From positions 186,001 to 250,000 of the forward strand of contig OZ251222.1 of NCBI GenBank assembly GCA_965240325.2: a stretch of 64,000 nucleotides of DNA, read 5' to 3'. The notes below the pieces were generated by a model. The model was not told where the DNA came from and searched no databases. It saw only the letters and a list, made by a program, of their open reading frames with translations. Of the stretch, positions 53,658 through 63,701 are shown piece by piece; position 1 is the first letter of the stretch; each line of letters opens with the position of its first letter. The stretch is from Rebecca billardiae RCC1528 (taxonomy: Eukaryota; Haptophyta). The position numbers were made by a program, and so were the translations under genes.

Positions 53658-55520
53658 CTACCACTCGCTCTCGACGTAGTCCTTGAGGAAGACGCCGTGC
53701 ACCGGCTGGCCGCTCGCGACGCCCGAGAAGACTGGATCGCACACGCGCGCCGCAGCGTCGATCTCGTCCAGGGGCGTCTGGAAGTTGTGCGTGCGCGCCG
53801 TGTTGAGCGCCTTGTGCACCGGGTTCTCGTCGTTGATCCACCCGGTATCGACGGCGGTCATGTAGATGCCGCTCGCCGCGTAGTCGCTCGCGGACGTGCG
53901 CGTCATCATGTTGAGCGCGGCCTTGGCCATGTTGGTGTGCGGGTGGCAGGGCGTCTTCTGCCGATAGAACTTGCCCTCCATGGCGCTCACGTTCACGATG
54001 AACTTGGGGACGGAGGGCGGCGTGCGCTCCATCACGCCCTTCAGCCGCGAGTTGATCACGAACGGCGCGAGCGTGTTGATCGCCAGCACCTCCGCCGCCT
54101 CCGTCGACGAGACGTCCGCCAGCCGCAGCAGCCACGAGTTGGTGCGCCGCAGGTCGAGCTGCTGCCCGTTCACGTCGCACGCGCCGACGGGGAAGGCCTC
54201 GCTCGACATCGCGTCGGCGCCCGCGCTCGCGCCAGGCTCCGCGCCGCGCACGGGGTCGCGCGGCGAGGGCGCCTCGGCCGCCGTGTCGCTGCCAGCCCCG
54301 GGCGGCGCGGAGCCGCTGGGCGAACCCGCGCCACCGCCCGCCTCGCGCGGCGGGGCGGCAGGCGCGCCGGCGTCAGCCCCGGCGCCTGTGCCTGTGCTCT
54401 CATCGCCGCCGGCTGGGCGTGAGGCGAGGTGCTCGATGGTGCTCGCCGCGGGCTGCACGGCGGCGATCGGGGCGTGGCCGCCAACCAGACGCAGGTGCTG
54501 ACACCCGCTCGCGCCGCCCGCGCTCTCGTGCAGCGCGAGCAGTGACCTCGCCGCCCGCGGTAGCTCGGCCGAGGGCAGCTGCTCGCGCGCCAGTAAATGT
54601 GAGTAGTAGGCGGCGGGCCTGCGGATGGTCTGGCACGCGTTGTTGATGATGACGTCGAGGCGGTCGCACGTGCGCGAGACGTGCGCGCACAGCTGCTCCA
54701 GCCCCGCGATGTCGCGCAGGTCGATCCCGCAGATCTGCAGCCGGTGGCCCCACGCGTCAAAGTCGGACGCGGCCGCGAACCGCAGCGCCGCGTCGTGGGG
54801 GAACCGAGTGGTCGCGAGCACGCGCGCGCCCGCGCGCAGCAGCTTGAGCGTGATGTGGAAGCCGATCTTGATGCGCGCGCCCGTCACGAGCGCCACGCGC
54901 CCGCTCAGCTCGGCCGTCTGGTGCCGCTTCTCGAAGTTGAGCGCGGCGCACGCCGGGCAGAGCGAGTCGTAAAAGTGGTGCAGCTCGGTGAATCGGCCCT
55001 TGCACGTGTAGCACACGCGCGACGAGGCGTGCAGCCGCGCGGGCTCGGCGGCGTCGCGGGCGGCGCCGTCGCCCGCCTCGTCCGCCCCGTCCGCCGCGCC
55101 CTCGCCGAGCGCGCCGCCTCCGGGCACGATCAGAGGCACGAGGCCGTCGTCGACGGCGCCGTCCGGCACGAGCGCGCACGGCGCTTGCTTCTCGAGCTCC
55201 TTGAGCTTTGCCAGCCGCTCGGCGCGCAGCCGCGTCTTGTTGAGGGTCTTCCGATCTCTCGCCACCTCCGAGGCCACGCGCCTCGCGCGCTCGCGCCGCC
55301 ACGCACGGTTCTGCTGGTACGCGTCCGCGTCCTGCCCGTAGAAGAGCTTCCCGCGCATGTCCTCGAGGAAAGGGACGAGCGCCTTGCGCAGCGGGCGGCA
55401 GCGGGACGAGCGGAACTCGTCGGTTGGGTGCTCGTCCGGCCCGACAAGCCGCGCGAGAACGCTCACCGCCGTGGCCAGCTCGTCGTCGCCGATTGGCTGC
55501 GCACCGGCGTTCGCATCCAT
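53658..55520 (-). CDS. SDR-family oxidoreductase with N-terminal zinc-ribbon-like module
   Basis: A 620-aa single-exon protein. The N-terminal ~165 residues include a charged helical segment. Next is a CxxC-x14-CxxC element (Cys170, 173, 188, 191 in RVCYTCKGRF and LCPACAALNF) likely to bind zinc. A Rossmann short-chain dehydrogenase domain follows with TGARIKIG (213-220), NNAC (293-296) and Ser512 in NVSAMEG. The usual YxxxK is replaced by TNMAK (Thr529, Lys533), so the catalytic Tyr is missing. A ~100-residue Gly/Ala/Pro-rich insertion (about 350-445) splits the domain. This architecture occurs in uncharacterised eukaryotic SDR proteins. Activity is uncertain. ATG 55520 chosen. Confidence 0.75.
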   Translation of the reverse strand: MDANAGAQPIGDDELATAVSVLARLVGPDEHPTDEFRSSRCRPLRKALVPFLEDMRGKLFYGQDADAYQQNRAWRRERARRVASEVARDRKTLNKTRLRAERLAKLKELEKQAPCALVPDGAVDDGLVPLIVPGGGALGEGAADGADEAGDGAARDAAEPARLHASSRVCYTCKGRFTELHHFYDSLCPACAALNFEKRHQTAELSGRVALVTGARIKIGFHITLKLLRAGARVLATTRFPHDAALRFAAASDFDAWGHRLQICGIDLRDIAGLEQLCAHVSRTCDRLDVIINNACQTIRRPAAYYSHLLAREQLPSAELPRAARSLLALHESAGGASGCQHLRLVGGHAPIAAVQPAASTIEHLASRPAGGDESTGTGAGADAGAPAAPPREAGGGAGSPSGSAPPGAGSDTAAEAPSPRDPVRGAEPGASAGADAMSSEAFPVGACDVNGQQLDLRRTNSWLLRLADVSSTEAAEVLAINTLAPFVINSRLKGVMERTPPSVPKFIVNVSAMEGKFYRQKTPCHPHTNMAKAALNMMTRTSASDYAASGIYMTAVDTGWINDENPVHKALNTARTHNFQTPLDEIDAAARVCDPVFSGVASGQPVHGVFLKDYVESEW

Positions 55521-55724
55521 GGCCGCACGTGGCGAGTGCACCTCCACCTCGCGCCCAGCCAAGCTCAAAGCCGGACTCAGCTATCCAGCTTGTGAGCAAG
55601 GGTGGTGGCGGCACCGGCGACGGCGTTCGGCGTCGGCCGTCGCTCCGCGTCCGAACGCGACGGCCGGGTGCCCGAGCGGAGATACTCCTGTCGGCACCGT
55701 GTGCCTGCGGCGTCGCTTCGCGCC

Positions 55725-56477
55725 ATGGCTGGGTCCATCAGCACGCTCGCCAACACCGTCATCCTGACGAGCATCGTTGCGTTCACACTGGCTGGCGCTC
55801 CGGTCGAGCCCATCTTGCGCATCGCTCGGCGTGCGTGGGCGAGATTGTGCCAGCTGCGGGACCGCGAGGTGCATGTGCTGCTCGGAAGGTACAAGCAGTC
55901 TCAAATCGTCTTTGCAGCCCTTGACCTCGGCATGTTTGATCTGCTCTCCTTCCGCGGGCCTGCCTCAGCGGCAGACCTGGCCGAGGACATGGCTGGCGAG
56001 TCGCCACCCTCCACCGGGGCAATCGCTGCCCTCCTCGAGGCGCTCGTCGCTCAAGGGCTCGTCGTGCGCTCGCTCCCAGACTCATCTGGCGCCGGTGGAG
56101 GCTGCCTGTACGCAAACGCGCCCGCGACGAGTCGGCTGCTGTGCCAGGCGAGTGCATCCAACATCCTGGCCGAGGCGATGCTGCTGCAGGCGGAGTACCC
56201 GCTCTGGTCCGAGCTGGCGGAGGCCGTGCTTGCGTGCCCGGAGGGCGTGATCGCGGTGCCACGTGAGGCCCAGTCGAGCGACAGCCCCCCGCCATTTCGT
56301 GCGCGTGACGATCCAGCCCCATTTCTCGGCATTGACGAGCAGCCCTCCGCCGTGCCGGCGCACGCCGCATCGATGAGCATAGAGCGCGTGATGCAGATTT
56401 GGGTGCGTCATCGCCAACACCTGCAGGTCCAACAGCAGAATAACGACGACGGCGACGACACTGATGCTGAGACTTAG
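55725..56477 (+). CDS. Truncated O-methyltransferase-like protein (dimerisation domain only)
   Basis: A 250-aa protein with an N-terminal hydrophobic segment (STLANTVILTSIVAFTLAGA), then a winged-helix dimerisation domain like that of ASMT/caffeate-type O-methyltransferases: SQIVFAALDLGMFDLL, SAADLAEDM, GAIAALLEALVAQGLVVR, YANAPATSRLL and AEYPLWSELAEAV. In complete enzymes a SAM-binding Rossmann domain follows. Here the frame passes into a low-complexity acidic tail (NNDDGDDTDAET) and stops. It could be a regulatory partner or a decayed gene. Start ATG 55725 places the hydrophobic segment first; an open frame continues upstream. It is divergent from the SDR gene, 204 bp away. Confidence 0.6.
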   Translation: MAGSISTLANTVILTSIVAFTLAGAPVEPILRIARRAWARLCQLRDREVHVLLGRYKQSQIVFAALDLGMFDLLSFRGPASAADLAEDMAGESPPSTGAIAALLEALVAQGLVVRSLPDSSGAGGGCLYANAPATSRLLCQASASNILAEAMLLQAEYPLWSELAEAVLACPEGVIAVPREAQSSDSPPPFRARDDPAPFLGIDEQPSAVPAHAASMSIERVMQIWVRHRQHLQVQQQNNDDGDDTDAET

Positions 56478-56761
56478 CGCGCGCCAATGACACCACACGT
56501 ACTTTGAATATATGTATATATGTATATATATACATATATATATATTATTATTAAATAATATATATATATATAGTTATTACGGCATTATGATTATTCATCC
56601 GCGCGGAGTTATATGTAATATATCGTCGTCATCATCATCTTTTAGTCTTTTACATTAATTTATTAATTATTATTCGATGACTTCATCAGCTACTTGATCA
56701 CAGCAGTGTGCTGTAAATATTATAATGCGCGCGCGGGTAAATATAGAGTCGTCGTCATTCG
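56478..56761. other. AT-rich spacer between convergent genes
   Basis: Strongly AT-rich with (TA)n runs at 56506-56575 and a region rich in TTAATTATTA. It separates two convergent 3' ends. Confidence 0.7.
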
Positions 56762-58153
56762 TCAATCCGCCTCATTAGCATCGGACCTCAACGCAGGCAC
56801 TGGCGGGAGATCGACGACCCGCGGCACCTGGTAGACGAGGTAGAGGATGAAACCGGCGACAATCATGCCGAGCACAAGGAAGCAGAAGCAGCAGACGAGC
56901 GCGACAGTTGCCTGCCCCAAGCCTCCGGTGACGACGCCCGTGAAGAAGCGTGCAACCTGCCGCGCCCAGATGCCGAGGCTCGGGCAGCAGGGTGGGCTGC
57001 CGCAGATAGCCAGGTTGCACCCCGGCACGCATGGGCACGAGCACTGGCAGCCAGGAAGGTGCGTACGGCGCTCAACAGGGCCCCGGAACGCCACGTGCAA
57101 ATATCCCACGTTGCTGCCGAGCTCGTACGCCGAGATCGAGGGGAAGACGAGGTGGCGCGGGAGTGGCAGCGCTGGGGCGGGTAGCCAGAATTGCCCGACG
57201 ACCGGGTCGTTCTCTCTCGGCTCGGCATGCTGCGCGAGCATCAGCCGCACCTTCACAGGCTCGTCGGACGCGTAGGGCAGCGGCCCTGAAGACCAGTCAA
57301 ACTGGGGCGTGCGTGTCTCGTACTCGACGTGCGTGTATCGCTTCTCGGTGCCGTGCTCGACGATCACGTAGGTCGATGGTGGCAGCCCGAACGGCGCGTC
57401 CTGCGCCACGGACGCGGACATCTCGGCCATCTCAACGAAGACCAGCATCGAGATCGACTTGGAATAGTAGCGGCCGCTGAGGTACAGGTCAGCCTCGCGG
57501 TTGAGCGCGACGTCGAGCGTGCGCTCCATGAAGCCCACGCCGAGGGATTTCGCCTCCTGCCGCATCACATCCTGCACGGTGACGATGCGCTCGAGCGGGG
57601 CGAGGGCGTGGCTGTCGGGCTTGATCTGCCGTCCCTTCATGTAGAAGATGGGCCGCGCCTCGCGCACCTCCGTGTGCTGCGGGTTGACAAAGTCGCGCGC
57701 GTCGCGGCGCACGAGCGCTTCGGCGAGGATCTTGCGATATGCGACGTTCGCCTTCAGCACATCGACAAGCGTTGGCTCAGGCTCTTGCGCCGTGTCGGCA
57801 TCGCCAGCAGCGCCCGGCTGGCCACGGCTGCGGCGCGCTGTCGGCTTGGGATAGATACGCATGAGTGGCGAGACCGACGTCAGGAGCACCTGCGGGTGAA
57901 TCGGCTCGTGGCCGTCGTATACGTTGACCCGCACCCTCACCGTCTCGTACACCGCTGGGACGCGCGGATGGACGGCATTGGCAGCTCGAGAGCCGATGCG
58001 CTCATCCGGCGTCAGGACGACGTCGGCGGTGCGCAGGGCGCGCTCCAACTTCCGCCCGTCGCGCGCGTTTCGATCGGCGGCAAGGTGGCCCAGTCGCTGC
58101 CGAGTAGGCTGTCGAGGCGCCTCGTCGAAGCCCGTGACGATCACGTTGGCCAT
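56762..58153 (-). CDS. Tail-anchored protein with C2-like region, unknown function
   Basis: A 463-aa single-exon protein. About residues 215-330 form a beta-rich segment (DLYLSGRYYSKSISMLVFVE, YTHVEYETRTPQFDW, VKVRLMLAQHAEP) that looks like a C2-type sandwich, though no full calcium-binding loop set was identified. A Cys-rich knot (CQCSCPCVPGCNLAICGSPP) comes next. Then one hydrophobic helix (about 420-450, ALVCCFCFLVLGMIVAGFIL) and a short acidic tail indicate a tail anchor. Family not recognised; membrane-trafficking or lipid-binding roles are only suggestions. The start is divergent from the secreted protein gene, 222 bp away. Confidence 0.65.
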   Translation of the reverse strand: MANVIVTGFDEAPRQPTRQRLGHLAADRNARDGRKLERALRTADVVLTPDERIGSRAANAVHPRVPAVYETVRVRVNVYDGHEPIHPQVLLTSVSPLMRIYPKPTARRSRGQPGAAGDADTAQEPEPTLVDVLKANVAYRKILAEALVRRDARDFVNPQHTEVREARPIFYMKGRQIKPDSHALAPLERIVTVQDVMRQEAKSLGVGFMERTLDVALNREADLYLSGRYYSKSISMLVFVEMAEMSASVAQDAPFGLPPSTYVIVEHGTEKRYTHVEYETRTPQFDWSSGPLPYASDEPVKVRLMLAQHAEPRENDPVVGQFWLPAPALPLPRHLVFPSISAYELGSNVGYLHVAFRGPVERRTHLPGCQCSCPCVPGCNLAICGSPPCCPSLGIWARQVARFFTGVVTGGLGQATVALVCCFCFLVLGMIVAGFILYLVYQVPRVVDLPPVPALRSDANEAD

Positions 58154-58375
58154 CGCGCGAGGCCCGGCGCGGTGTGCGCCCGTCGCGCCGCGCGGGCCGC
58201 GGCCGGGTCACGCCGGTTTCAATCAGTTTATTCAGTCGGCGTTCGACGACGAATTTTGAGCGCGCCTGCCGTTTTCGTCGCTTGTTCCGAATTTCCGGTT
58301 GCTGTTGATCAGGAATGTTGATGAGCTGGTCAGCAGCGGGGCGCGCGGCGGACGTGACTCGTGTCGTGATCGAGG

Positions 58376-59098
58376 ATGGCCGGCGCTGCGATCGTGCTCG
58401 TCGGTGTGGCGGCTGTGGCGGCAGCCGGTGGAGCATGCAAGCTTTCCGCTGACTTTGCGTACGACGACATTGATGCAGGTGTTGGTGCCTGTGCGGACGC
58501 CGCTGGCTCCTCGTGGTCGAGCGCCGCGGAGCCGGCGCTCCCTTTTGGAAAACGCTGCGAGCTCCACGCGCTCAAGTACTCGCCGAATTGCACGTGGATG
58601 CACGAGGAGACCCGCGCAATCGGCTGCCCGTGTGGTGCGCTGGACGGGCTCAAGGTCAAGTACGGCCGATCGAACCGGAATGATCTCGACACGTACGACG
58701 TCAAGCTGCGCTGCGCACGCACGTGGGGCAAGTGGGCCGGGCTCAAGTTTGTGCACCGCGACCAGCTCACCGCGGACTCGGCGACATGCCCCGACGGAGA
58801 GTCCGTCACGGGCGTCGAGGTGACGTACTCGCGGTACGAGCGGAAGGACCTCGACTTGTACGACTTCAGGCTCAAGTGCGGCGGCACGTGGCTCGACCAC
58901 CCGCTTGAGCTGCACCCCCACCGGCCAGGCACGCAGCCGAACAACTGCACGACTGCACGGCTCGAGTGCCCGGTCGGCGAGGGCGCTTGCGGGCTTGAGG
59001 TGGCGCGCGCACGGCAGGAGGACGGCGATGTCGACGAGCTCGACGTACGCTTGCGCTGCGCGGCGCGCTTCTGCCCGGGGCCTGCCGCCAATGCTTGA
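58376..59098 (+). CDS. Secreted protein with three internal repeats
   Basis: A 240-aa product with a signal peptide (AGAAIVLVGVAAVAAAGG). Three related units follow the pattern C-P-x-G-x-x-x-G-x-x-V-x-Y-x-R-x4-D-x-D-x-Y-D-x-x-L-x-C: LKVKYGRSNRNDLDTYDVKL, VEVTYSRYERKDLDLYDFRL and a weaker LEVARARQEDGDVDELDVRL. Each ends in LRC or LKC with a nearby W, suggesting disulphide-bonded beta repeats, somewhat like vitelline-membrane-outer-layer or lectin-like folds. Mature form probably extracellular. Precise family unknown. Confidence 0.7.
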   Translation: MAGAAIVLVGVAAVAAAGGACKLSADFAYDDIDAGVGACADAAGSSWSSAAEPALPFGKRCELHALKYSPNCTWMHEETRAIGCPCGALDGLKVKYGRSNRNDLDTYDVKLRCARTWGKWAGLKFVHRDQLTADSATCPDGESVTGVEVTYSRYERKDLDLYDFRLKCGGTWLDHPLELHPHRPGTQPNNCTTARLECPVGEGACGLEVARARQEDGDVDELDVRLRCAARFCPGPAANA

Positions 59099-60186
59099 CA
59101 CCGCGCTGAGCCGAGTGGCCGGCGCGCCGTAGTACACGGTACTGACTGACTACTGACTGACGTCGTAGCTAGTGAGTAGTGTCTAGTAGTTCAGAATGAT
59201 AACTCCGAAGATAGTTACTGCTGCATGTAAGTGAACCGCTAGGCGCTACGTCGCAGTGAGTAAGTCGTAGTTATTATCACAGCGCAGGATCGCCCGCCAG
59301 CCACGACCGTAAGCTAATTCGGCGAACCCATTAAAAAAATCGATAACCGCCGAGTGGCCCCCCCTCGCCGGCAGTTGGACGCGGCCGGCGGACGGCCGGA
59401 GTCGAGTTGATCGTGAGCGTCGCGATGTCGTCGAAATCGCCCATCGCGCGACGAACGTCGCCAGCTGGCGTCGGCCTGGGACCGAGCGGCTTGGCTGGGC
59501 CGCGATGGTGCGTGCGCTTCAGCTGTGCAATACAGTTCCCCGCATTTGCGGCGCGGCGCAGGAATCGCTCCGCCGCATCCATCGTCCACCTGCACCCCGT
59601 TTGCACGCGCGGCCATGATTTGAACATTCGCGCGCGCGGAGGCGGGGATAGCGCCGAGCCCCTTGGAGATGCGGGTCTGGCGAATAAGTGGCGATGGGCG
59701 GGATCGGAGTGTAGATGCCCAAAATGCGCATCACGTATCCTGCATCTGACGCGTTCACCATGCACGCGCGCCCTTTCTGCTGCTCGCCTGCATGTGGCCG
59801 CATCTGCCCGCCGCCGCGGATCGCCGCGCGCGCAGACACTTGGCGTGAAAGAAGGGCGGGGAGAAGGACGTGCGAGGTCTAATGCCGCATACGAAGGGCC
59901 CCTCGATGCATTTTCACCGGTACACCAACCAGATCACACAGCAGAGCGTGCTCGCGCGGCAGAAGCGCACTGTTTGTGGAGCTCGCGCGAGGCGGTCGAG
60001 GCGGCATGGCAGGCGATGTGTGGGTCTGGTAGCGCTCTGGCGACGGCGATGAACGCGTTGCACGTCGCGCTCCTCGCTATCTGCATGTCCGCGTGCAGCG
60101 CCGCCCTCTTCGTCGCGCAGGTGCGCAAGATTCATGAGCGGCTGCGGCGTGACTCGGCGACGTGACCGGCAGGGGCCGCAAGCGGC
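59099..60186. other. Unresolved region, possible 5' exons
   Basis: 59099-59340 is non-coding. Coding-like text appears at about 59900-59970 (MHFHRYTNQITQQSVLARQK) and 59985-60165 (ATAMNALHVALLAICMSACS then VAQVRKIHERLRRDSAT, stop 60163-60165). The second piece contains one transmembrane helix. They may be exons of one small membrane protein, or of the gene that follows, but no consistent splice model was found. Confidence 0.35.
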
Positions 60187-60879
60187 TTGACTGCTGCGTT
60201 CCTGCGCGAGGCACTGTGTGCGCCCGAGTTCGTCGCGCTCGGCGGTATGGAGGTGGTGGAGCAGAACGTCCGCTCGGTGTGCACCGTCGCCTGCAGTACC
60301 GTTCCTGGGAACCCAGCCTTCCTCGGCCTCGACGCACGCGGCGAGGCGTGCCGAACAGACTTGGTCTGCTCGTTCAGCGCGGTCATCTCGCTCAAGTTCA
60401 TGCACAACGGCGAGGTCGTACTTGCTCTCGTCAACCTCACCACGGCCGTGTCCGAGCCCAACGTGCAGCCCGTGACGACCGTTGCCGCTCGGCGGGACGG
60501 TCCGGCATCCCGTGTCACAGCTCAGCCGCTCTGTGCCCGGACCGCGCGGGCCGCGCGGCTCGCCGCCGTTGAAGCTCCGCCGCCGCCGCAGCAGCCAGCG
60601 CAGCAGTCGGCGGTGCGACGGCTGCCGCCGCTGCCGCCGGCGCCGCGGCTCGCTCGCTGCACGAGACAGACAGAAGTCGGCGCGCGCCACCAGTCGTCGC
60701 AGCGGTCCGTACCGGCGCGATCCTCGCGTGAGGCCATCATGAGAGCTGACGGGGACTCTCACTCGCCGCCGGGTCAACTGGCAGCGGCCGCGGCCGCGGC
60801 AGGGCGGGTCACCGGTGGCGCGGGTGCCAGTAGCTACCGCCCGGGTGCCAGTAGCTACTGGCACCCGGGGCCTAGCTAG
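60187..60879 (+). CDS. Hypothetical protein, incomplete model
   Basis: The first ~100 residues look coding (GMEVVEQNVRSVCTVACSTV, FLGLDARGEACRTDLVCSFS, LKFMHNGEVVLALVNLTTAV). They have regularly spaced cysteines and G/C-ending codons. After that the frame becomes Pro/Ala/Arg-rich and runs through a palindrome, so the real 3' end is probably earlier. The first in-frame ATG is at 60247. No family recognised. Confidence 0.4.
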   Translation: MTAAFLREALCAPEFVALGGMEVVEQNVRSVCTVACSTVPGNPAFLGLDARGEACRTDLVCSFSAVISLKFMHNGEVVLALVNLTTAVSEPNVQPVTTVAARRDGPASRVTAQPLCARTARAARLAAVEAPPPPQQPAQQSAVRRLPPLPPAPRLARCTRQTEVGARHQSSQRSVPARSSREAIMRADGDSHSPPGQLAAAAAAAGRVTGGAGASSYRPGASSYWHPGPS

Positions 60880-60908
60880 TATCTATAGTATAGCTACTGG
60901 CACCCGCG
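60822..60908. repeat. Nested palindrome with three GGTGCCAGTAGCTAC-type motifs
   Basis: GGGTGCCAGTAG and its complement meet as a perfect 24-bp palindrome at 60842-60865. Another direct copy lies at 60826-60837 and another inverted copy at about 60892-60906, with GCTAGTATCTATAGTATAGC between. Confidence 0.85.
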
Positions 60909-61499
60909 CGCCCGGGCCCGGCCGCGGCGTCACGCAGTCAGCACGGCTCAGCACACTACCGGTTACTCCGCGCGCGGCGGACCGGTCCGTGGACGTCAAG
61001 TTTCTGCCGGACTACGCGGCTGACCGCCCGATCGGCCGGCCCCGCGGCGGAGGCGGCCGCGGGCGCGGAGGCTGACCGGAGGCGCGGAGCGGGTCGGGCG
61101 CAGCTGACTCAGCAGCCTCCGCGATGACTCTCACGACGTACGGTCCTACTGGTCGATAACACGACGACTCTAACTTGGTCAGGCGACTGCTACCCGTGAG
61201 CCGCGCCGGCCCGGGCCGCGCCGGCGCGCCGCCGGGGCCCGGGCGCGGCTGCTGCCACGAGTCACGACTCAGCGCCGGACGATGACCGGGACCGGGACTC
61301 AGTCCGACAGCTGCGTGGCAGGCCGTGACCGACGTGAACGGTGAATCCGACTCCGAGCTTTGAAGCACTTCATCACTGCTCGTCCGACTGGATGGCGCGG
61401 CTGCTCGCTGCTCGTGCGCCGCACCGCCGCCACCGCCTCCGCCGCGCTCTCGTGCGCGGAGGCTTGGCGCCAAGTTCTTCGCGCGCGAGCTCGAGCTTG

Positions 61500-62115
61500 C
61501 ACGCGCCTGGGACGCGCGCCCGCACGCCGCACGTGTCACCTCGTGCGCAGTAGCCAGGTCCGCTTCGAGCCGCCCAAGCTCCTCCGCGCCTTCCTCGCGC
61601 GCGGCAGCGCGCTCGGCCACGTGCGCGCGCGCCTCACGCCGAGAAGCAGCGGCAAGCGCGAACGCAGCGGTTTGCCGAGCAGGCTTGCTCGCGGCGGCAT
61701 CGGCCGAGGCTGCGCGCCACTTGGCCTCGGCCACGCCGAGCAGCACCCTAAGTGCAGCCATCGTCTCGGCGGCCGCCGCCGTCCGTTCGGCTGCTGCAGC
61801 GCGCTCCGCGTGCAGCTGCTTCTCGAGTCTCGGCACGGCGCTCAGCTCGCAGCTCTTGCGCACGTTCGCCTCCGACAGTTCGGCAACGTGGATCGCGAGC
61901 AGGTCGGCGCTGCCGTCCACGGCAGCAATGCTTGCCGCCGAGAGCTGCGTGCCGTGCGGCGGGCGCCGCGGCGCGGACGTGCGGGCGGCGGGCGATGAGC
62001 AATGGGCCGGGCCAGCGATCGGCGTCTCGTCGACGAGTGCGGGCAGCTGGTGGCGAGCTCCGGCTTGCACGGGCAGCAGGGAGGTGGAAGGGTGAGGGCA
62101 GCGGGCAGTCGGCAC
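61500..62115 (-). CDS. Coiled-coil protein, partial model
   Basis: A minus-strand reading with a long Ala/Glu/Arg-rich helical segment (SEANVRKSCELSAVPRLEKQ, AAAETMAALRVLLGVAEAKW, EEGAEELGRLEADLATAHE) predicts a coiled coil. It is likely cut by an intron at GCACGAG/GTGACA (about 61548); exons further 3' are unclear because the frame passes into Gly/Pro-rich sequence. The 5' start is also uncertain. Function unknown. Confidence 0.45.
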
Positions 62116-63690
62116 GGCCAGGCGGCGGTAGTGACACGACGGCGGTCAACACGGAGGGGTCGAGCCGCGGGCACGTGGTCTCGGCAGCTGCCGCGCGGGC
62201 AGCTGGGTCATGCGGGGCGGCGCTGCAGGTTGCACCCGCCGTGTGAGGCGTCGAGCCGCATCCGCTCTGAGGGCTCGATCTGGGCGGCGGACACGAACGC
62301 CGTAAGCGGCGTGCTGCAGGCGGGGCCGCGAGAGGCGGGGCCGCAACAACTTCCGCCGTTATCGCCGGGCGGCGACGCCTAGTCGCCGCCCTCCTCGCGC
62401 GCCATCGCAGTGATCTGACCCCACACGCCTGGCATCATCGCCTCGGAGAAGTGCCGCTGCCGCGCAGCTCCAAACTCGAGCGGCGTGCGTGCTCGGAGCA
62501 GCAGCCGGCTGCGGATCAGGCTTCAGTCGAATGCATACGCACCTGTGGCTGCCGTGCATGGCCTCCTCACCGAGGAAGAAGGGTGTTCTGTGGCCATCCA
62601 TAAAAAAAGGTGCGCACTGGCGCCCGAGCCGCCCGCGCGGCACGCGACCTCAACTGCACCTGTTCCGATCTCGAGCTGTGGGCAGGGCGGGGTGTCTTGG
62701 ATCGATGGGGAGACGCTCGGGGAAATTCGTCGGGGTAGTCTGGGACTGCGCGCGCACGCTCCCCGCCCTTCAGCGCGCCGCGCGTCGCCATGCTGAATTT
62801 CCGCGAGCGGGCGGGTGCAGGGGGGGCCCGTAACGACATCTTTTCCGAAATCTTGCGCTGTGTTACTCATCACTTAATTACTGCTGCTGCTGACGATATT
62901 AGTGCGCCGAATTTGAGTATTCCGTGTCACGGCGTCGTGATGACTAGTATATACTCTCGACGACAGTGCGTCATCATTAACAGCAGCCGGCTGCTACGCA
63001 TGCTCACGGGCCGCTGGCAGCACGCCAGCACTCGGTCCGTCCGCCGACCCGCGTCGGCGGACTCAGACGCGGTGACGTGGCCGCACGGTCGCGGCGTATG
63101 ACGCGGGCACGGGGCAGCGCTCGGTCAGTATCGATATCTGATACTACGGATACCACCCGTCCCAGCCCCATACGTCAAGGCTCGAGTCGAGTCCGTGGTA
63201 TTGAAAAATACCCGCAACTAGTCGTGCGTGGCGGCCATCATGTCTAATAGTCCGGGCGCTCATGACATTCCATGGAATGTCATGAGCCCGCTGAGCCGAA
63301 GACGGGCTCACGTGCGCAGGGTTCACTCACTGGGACGCGGGTGGCCTGACGGACGACACTCTGAGCAGCCTGACGGCTCGGGCTTGCCGGCGCGTTGCAT
63401 ACCACGTTGTTAAATGTATACCGACCGTTTGCCGCCCGGCCGTGACGGCGTGACGCGGCAGCGCGAAGCGCCGCGCGCGCGCGCACTCTAAGTTATTACT
63501 CTAAGACGACCCGAAGACACGAACTTTGGGTCGCCCGCCACGTGCGAGCGGTCCGGTCCGACCAAGCCTGTGCTGCCTTCGAGCGGCGGCGCCCACATGC
63601 GTGCTGCTCCAAGGCGCGAAGAAGGCGATGCGGACAGTGGAGGACGGCGCTCGGGGCAAAGTGGGGCGCACTGCCTATGCGCAGCGGGTC
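62116..63690. other. Unresolved region
   Basis: A minus-strand C-terminal exon may lie at 62382-62480 (TPLEFGAARQRHFSEAMMPG, then VWGQITAMAREEGGD and TAG). A second coding-like piece is at about 62580-62690 minus. 62850-63480 is lower-GC with no gene. A perfect palindrome ATGACATTCCATGGAATGTCAT sits at about 63262-63283. Confidence 0.35.
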
Positions 63691-63701
63691 TGTCTGCTAG
63701 C

